From the NCBI RefSeq assembly GCF_001590835.1, contig NZ_LTAQ01000056.1, forward strand, positions 1 to 64,000: a stretch of DNA of 64,000 bases, read 5' to 3'. Position numbers and translations under genes: made by a program. The stretch's first letter is position 1. Each line of letters begins with the position of its first letter. Source of the DNA: Bacillus gaemokensis. Lineage in GTDB: Bacteria > Bacillota > Bacilli > Bacillales > Bacillaceae_G. The notes under the pieces were generated by a model. It ran no database searches. It was given only the letters and a program-made list of their open reading frames with translations, and had not been told where the DNA came from. Of this stretch, positions 61,901-64,000 are shown piece by piece.

Positions 61901-64000
61901 AACCCCAAGTAATACAACGGTTGTTGGAATTCCAATGCCCTCTCCAGGGGATATAGTTGCAGAAAAGAGTGTAAGTGCGACTGAAGCTGGAGTGGGCGAT
62001 ATTTTAACTTATATGATTGTTATTTCGAATGTAGGAGGTAGTCCTGTTACTGATGTATTCTTTCAAGATACTATTCCAGTTGGAACAGCATTTGTTCCTG
62101 ATAGCGTCACAATTGGAGGATTTGTGCAACCAGGGCTTAATCCAGAAACAGAATTTCTCGTGACTCCGCTTTTAAATGATGGAACTAGTATTACAGTTAC
62201 ATTCCAAGTCGAAATTACATCAATTCCAGAAGAACTTGTCATTTTGAACGCTGGTAATGTAACGTTTACTTCAGGGGATGTTCAAACCGTTACAACAAAT
62301 GCAGTTGCTACATTCATTAATATTGCCTTTGTCTTACCCATTAAGGTGGTAGATCGAGAGATTGCTGCTGTCGGGGATGTTTTAACATATGGAATCGTAG
62401 TTTTCAATTTTGGAACAGTTCCAGCAACTGATGTGACATTTATAGATGTAATAACAGAAGGAACCACTTTTATTGAAAATAGTGTTGAAATTGATGGTGT
62501 TCCGCAAGGTGGATTGAATCCATTCGTAGGATTTTCCCTTCCAGATATACCAGCGTTTGATTTTACAATTGTCACCTTTCAAGTGCAAGTTACAAGTATT
62601 CCAGAGGGGGATGTAATTCTAAATATCGCTGGTATTACAGCAACATTTCAAGTGAGTGCGATAGGGCCACCGATAACAGAAACTAGTTTCAGTAACATTG
62701 AGATAACAAATATTAATCGCCCTGGATTAAATGTTGTGAAAGAAGTAGATCAAACTGTAGTTGGGGTGGGTGATACGTTAACCTATAGGGTGGCGATTCA
62801 AAATACGGGGACTACTTTGGCCACGAATGTACAATTTATAGATAGCTTATCAGCAAGTGTGGAATTTATAGAAAATAGTGTAACGATTAATGATATACAA
62901 CAAATTGGTTTGAATCCAGAAACAGGTTTTCAACTTCCAGATATTGATTCAGGTTCTGAAGTAATTGTTACTTTTCAAGTGCAAGTTGTAAGTGTACCGG
63001 ATGGTGGGACAATAAGTAATGTTGCAACTGTAAATGGAGAATTTACTTTAGTCCCGGGCGAACCACCGGTTATAGTAACGAGTACGAGTAATACAGTTGT
63101 CGTTACAGTAAATGAAGCAATTTTGTTTATTGCTAAGGGAGCAGATTTCGAGGTAGCGATGGTAGGAGATGTAATCACATATCGAATTGCTGTCATTAAT
63201 GATGGTACAGTGCTTGTAACGAATGTTGTATTAACCGATTTGATAGATCCAAATACAATATTTCTAAATGGCACAGTATCAGTTAACGATATACCAGTAC
63301 CTTTTGCAAATCCGAATTCAGGTATACCGCTTAATGACTTAGAGCCAAACGATGCCGCGATTATTGCGTTCCAAGTTCTTGTAGTAGGAGAAGCAGCCAA
63401 TTCTCCAATTCGAAACACAGCTGTTGTGAGCGGAATAGCAACAGTAAATCCAAACCGTCCACCAATAGAAATTGAAAGTGATAGTAATACAGTTGTTGTT
63501 CCATTTATTGAGCCAAACGTTATAATAACAGCACTCAAAACCGCTGATCGTCAAAAGGCGACCATTGGAGATGTCATTACGTATACGACTGTAATACGTA
63601 ATGAAGGAGATGTGGCAATACAAAATATTTTTTTCCAAGATTTATTGAACAGCAGCGTCAGGTTTATACCTGGAAGTGTAACAATTAATGGCGTACTGCG
63701 GTTACGAAACCCAGTAACCGGTTTTGTAATTGGAGATTTGGCTCCAAGTGAAGTAGTTACAGTCTCGTTCCAAGTAGTAGTTGAACGTGCCCCTGCTGGT
63801 GGAAGTAGTTATATAAATGAGGCGAGCATTCGTTTTGAGGTTCCAAGAGGGTCGGTATTACCACCTGTTATCCAAATGATCACAACGAATGAGGTAATCA
63901 TTCCGTTTGTACCAACATTGGAGCAAATTTGCTTGTCAAATCTGGGTTGCTTTGAACAAATTCCTTGTGTCTGCTTACCTTTTTTGCAGCAAAGATGTCG
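58941..64000 (+). CDS. Giant DUF11-repeat surface-type protein, 3' end cut by window
   Basis: The frame opens at GTG 58941 (AAGGAG eight bases upstream) and stays open to base 64000: at least 1686 residues. There is no classical signal peptide (start PFMNRFTTTVPGAVTFTG). An N-terminal domain of about 340 residues is followed by ten repeats of about 132 residues, each with GDxxTYT, NTG, DTIPxGTTF and SVTxxGVxQPGANP strings: the DUF11 type of beta domain. After the tenth repeat the tail is Cys-rich (CLSNLGCFEQIPCVC). DUF11 proteins are usually wall or surface proteins. The Cys-rich end and missing signal peptide would suit assembly on a spore surface after mother-cell lysis, but that is inference. 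Confidence 0.88.
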   Translation, partial: MPFMNRFTTTVPGAVTFTGNTLGLSPTSPAPNNNFGTIDVFTTINTSLQVPGFPAGTTNNWPQNSSSAILNIPAGSNILYAELVWAGTFKTDIEDVSAFLNDAVTFITPAGTFSITPDPATAQQGSVGNQFYYVRSANVTNLVSGGGTYTTGSVPAARTAANPTISRSVGWTLEVIYQNGNLPLRNLSVYAGQEIIDASSPPVDAVISGFATPATGPVTGRVLVTAQEGDSNIVGDQLRFGPTANTTVALSGPQNPANNFFQSQICNDTGNLDTTGTFGNLNQPLGTALPVRRQGWDITNVNASASLVNNQTSATVRFVTNGDGYAGAGFGVQIDATGPIINPVKAVDRTVASVGDTLTYTITVPNTGTANAENVILRDTIPNGTTFISGSVTVGGVVQPSANPAVGINLGTIPFNSTPRIVTFQVRVTSFPTPNPIPNEAMVTYQFRPFVGSPLTTSTAVSNTVQTTVNRAVLSLQKVVDLQIATINDVLTYTTSITNTGNVTANNVVFVDSIPEGTTFIAGSVTVNGIAQPGANPANSINIGSVGASQTIVVRFQVRITSSPLTNPIPNRSSATFNFTITPGGQPISGQATSNTVSTQVNVADIRVRKAVNAANATVGDILTYSIEIQNISNVNATNVFFQDTIPSGAVLIANSVTVDGVSQPGADPGVGFSIPDISPSSTRIVMFQVQITSVPSGGTVANSGRVSADFIINPNQPPVTINRQSNTVVTQINTGDLNVIKEVNITQAGIGETLTYTVMIQNTGTVTATNVLFQDTIPPGTTFVANSVTINGVSQPGANPALGFALPDIPVASTVTVQFQVTVVNVPSGGNVVNQATVTASFILNPGQPPVTTTTPSNNVSTRINTGTLNVQKVANVSEALIGDTFTYTVTIRNTGTVEATNVIFIDPIASETIFVADSVTINGVLQPGANPNLGFSLPNIPPAGTINVQFNVTVIAPSSIGIVTNEASVTGTFQLNPGQPPVTTTTPSNTTVVGIPMPSPGDIVAEKSVSATEAGVGDILTYMIVISNVGGSPVTDVFFQDTIPVGTAFVPDSVTIGGFVQPGLNPETEFLVTPLLNDGTSITVTFQVEITSIPEELVILNAGNVTFTSGDVQTVTTNAVATFINIAFVLPIKVVDREIAAVGDVLTYGIVVFNFGTVPATDVTFIDVITEGTTFIENSVEIDGVPQGGLNPFVGFSLPDIPAFDFTIVTFQVQVTSIPEGDVILNIAGITATFQVSAIGPPITETSFSNIEITNINRPGLNVVKEVDQTVVGVGDTLTYRVAIQNTGTTLATNVQFIDSLSASVEFIENSVTINDIQQIGLNPETGFQLPDIDSGSEVIVTFQVQVVSVPDGGTISNVATVNGEFTLVPGEPPVIVTSTSNTVVVTVNEAILFIAKGADFEVAMVGDVITYRIAVINDGTVLVTNVVLTDLIDPNTIFLNGTVSVNDIPVPFANPNSGIPLNDLEPNDAAIIAFQVLVVGEAANSPIRNTAVVSGIATVNPNRPPIEIESDSNTVVVPFIEPNVIITALKTADRQKATIGDVITYTTVIRNEGDVAIQNIFFQDLLNSSVRFIPGSVTINGVLRLRNPVTGFVIGDLAPSEVVTVSFQVVVERAPAGGSSYINEASIRFEVPRGSVLPPVIQMITTNEVIIPFVPTLEQICLSNLGCFEQIPCVCLPFLQQRC
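59964..63911 (+). repeat. Ten tandem DUF11 repeats in the giant protein
   Basis: Unit starts: 59964, 60351, 60747, 61143, 61539, 61935, 62322, 62718, 63114 and 63510; the last ends at 63911. Spacing is 396 bp in seven intervals and 387 bp in two, so the period is 132 residues. Units 3 to 5 are the most alike; units 6, 7, 9 and 10 have drifted further. Six antisense frames inside are by-products of this regular sequence. Confidence 0.9.

Noticed and set aside
59870-63638. Six minus-strand open frames in the giant repeat gene
   Set aside because: They recur at similar positions in the repeat units and mirror the biased plus-strand codons; the plus frame is open throughout with repeated domain motifs.
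59964-63911. Regular spacing as a possible CRISPR or minisatellite
   Set aside because: Units are 396 bp, coding and diverged; the repeats are protein domains, not identical short repeats with spacers.

Overview
The window looks like a chromosomal segment of a Bacillus cereus group bacterium (B. cereus, B. thuringiensis, B. mycoides or a close relative). The reasons are the low GC content, the AAGGAGG-type ribosome sites with frequent GTG and TTG starts, the spore genes (sspN, tlp, sleL, a yfhD-like gene), and a gene order that follows the B. subtilis sspN-tlp-yneP-yneR-plsY-yneT-parE-parC block. In this strain sleL, nrdDG, a lone response regulator and an htrA-type protease are interleaved into that block. 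The species within the group cannot be fixed from the sequence alone.

Layout. 1-2080: 3' end of a large non-ribosomal peptide synthetase (NRPS) gene ending in a reductase release domain, with a perfect in-frame 72-bp tandem duplication. 2180-2880: gene-free stretch with a decayed IS200/IS605 (TnpB-type) right end. 2887-7876: exonuclease, small spore and basic proteins, cortex hydrolase SleL, thioesterase, HesB-like protein and PlsY, with a second TnpB-type remnant. 8105-13205: anaerobic ribonucleotide reductase and its activase, response regulator, HtrA, CoA-binding protein and a 31-residue membrane peptide. 13409-17798: topoisomerase IV (parE-parC). 17919-18781: a broken bdbC-bdbA (DsbB plus thioredoxin-like) pair. 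19225-25835: oxidoreductase, TetR repressor with a divergent ABC exporter and two clear operators, then an ECF sigma factor, its probable anti-sigma protein and a LytR-CpsA-Psr protein. 26205-32094: three tandem OppA-like lipoproteins, each with its own promoter, CodY-like box and terminator. 32247-33912: methyltransferase, Cys/Gly-rich protein and a hypothetical protein.

34456-40311 is the most unusual locus. It holds a secreted or membrane-anchored von Willebrand A protein with an intact MIDAS motif, then a 1120-residue protein carrying the tubulin/FtsZ-type GGTGSG loop, then a 52-residue protein, ending in one shared terminator. A 153-bp GC-richer element with perfect 10-bp terminal inverted repeats sits between the first two genes. 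I read this as a candidate cytoskeletal or membrane-remodelling system.

40328-58827 is mostly metabolism and transport: BrnQ, an APC permease, RarD, a YuiD-like protein, squalene-hopene cyclase, SDR enzymes, aldehyde dehydrogenase, YhdT-PanF, a DoxX protein, a nucleoside hydrolase lacking a conserved Asp, a beta-lactamase-fold protein, and an ArgH-like lyase paired with a GNAT protein. From 58941 to the window end runs a giant open frame with ten 132-residue DUF11-type repeats and a Cys-rich tail, cut off by the window edge. No rRNA, tRNA or CRISPR array was seen.
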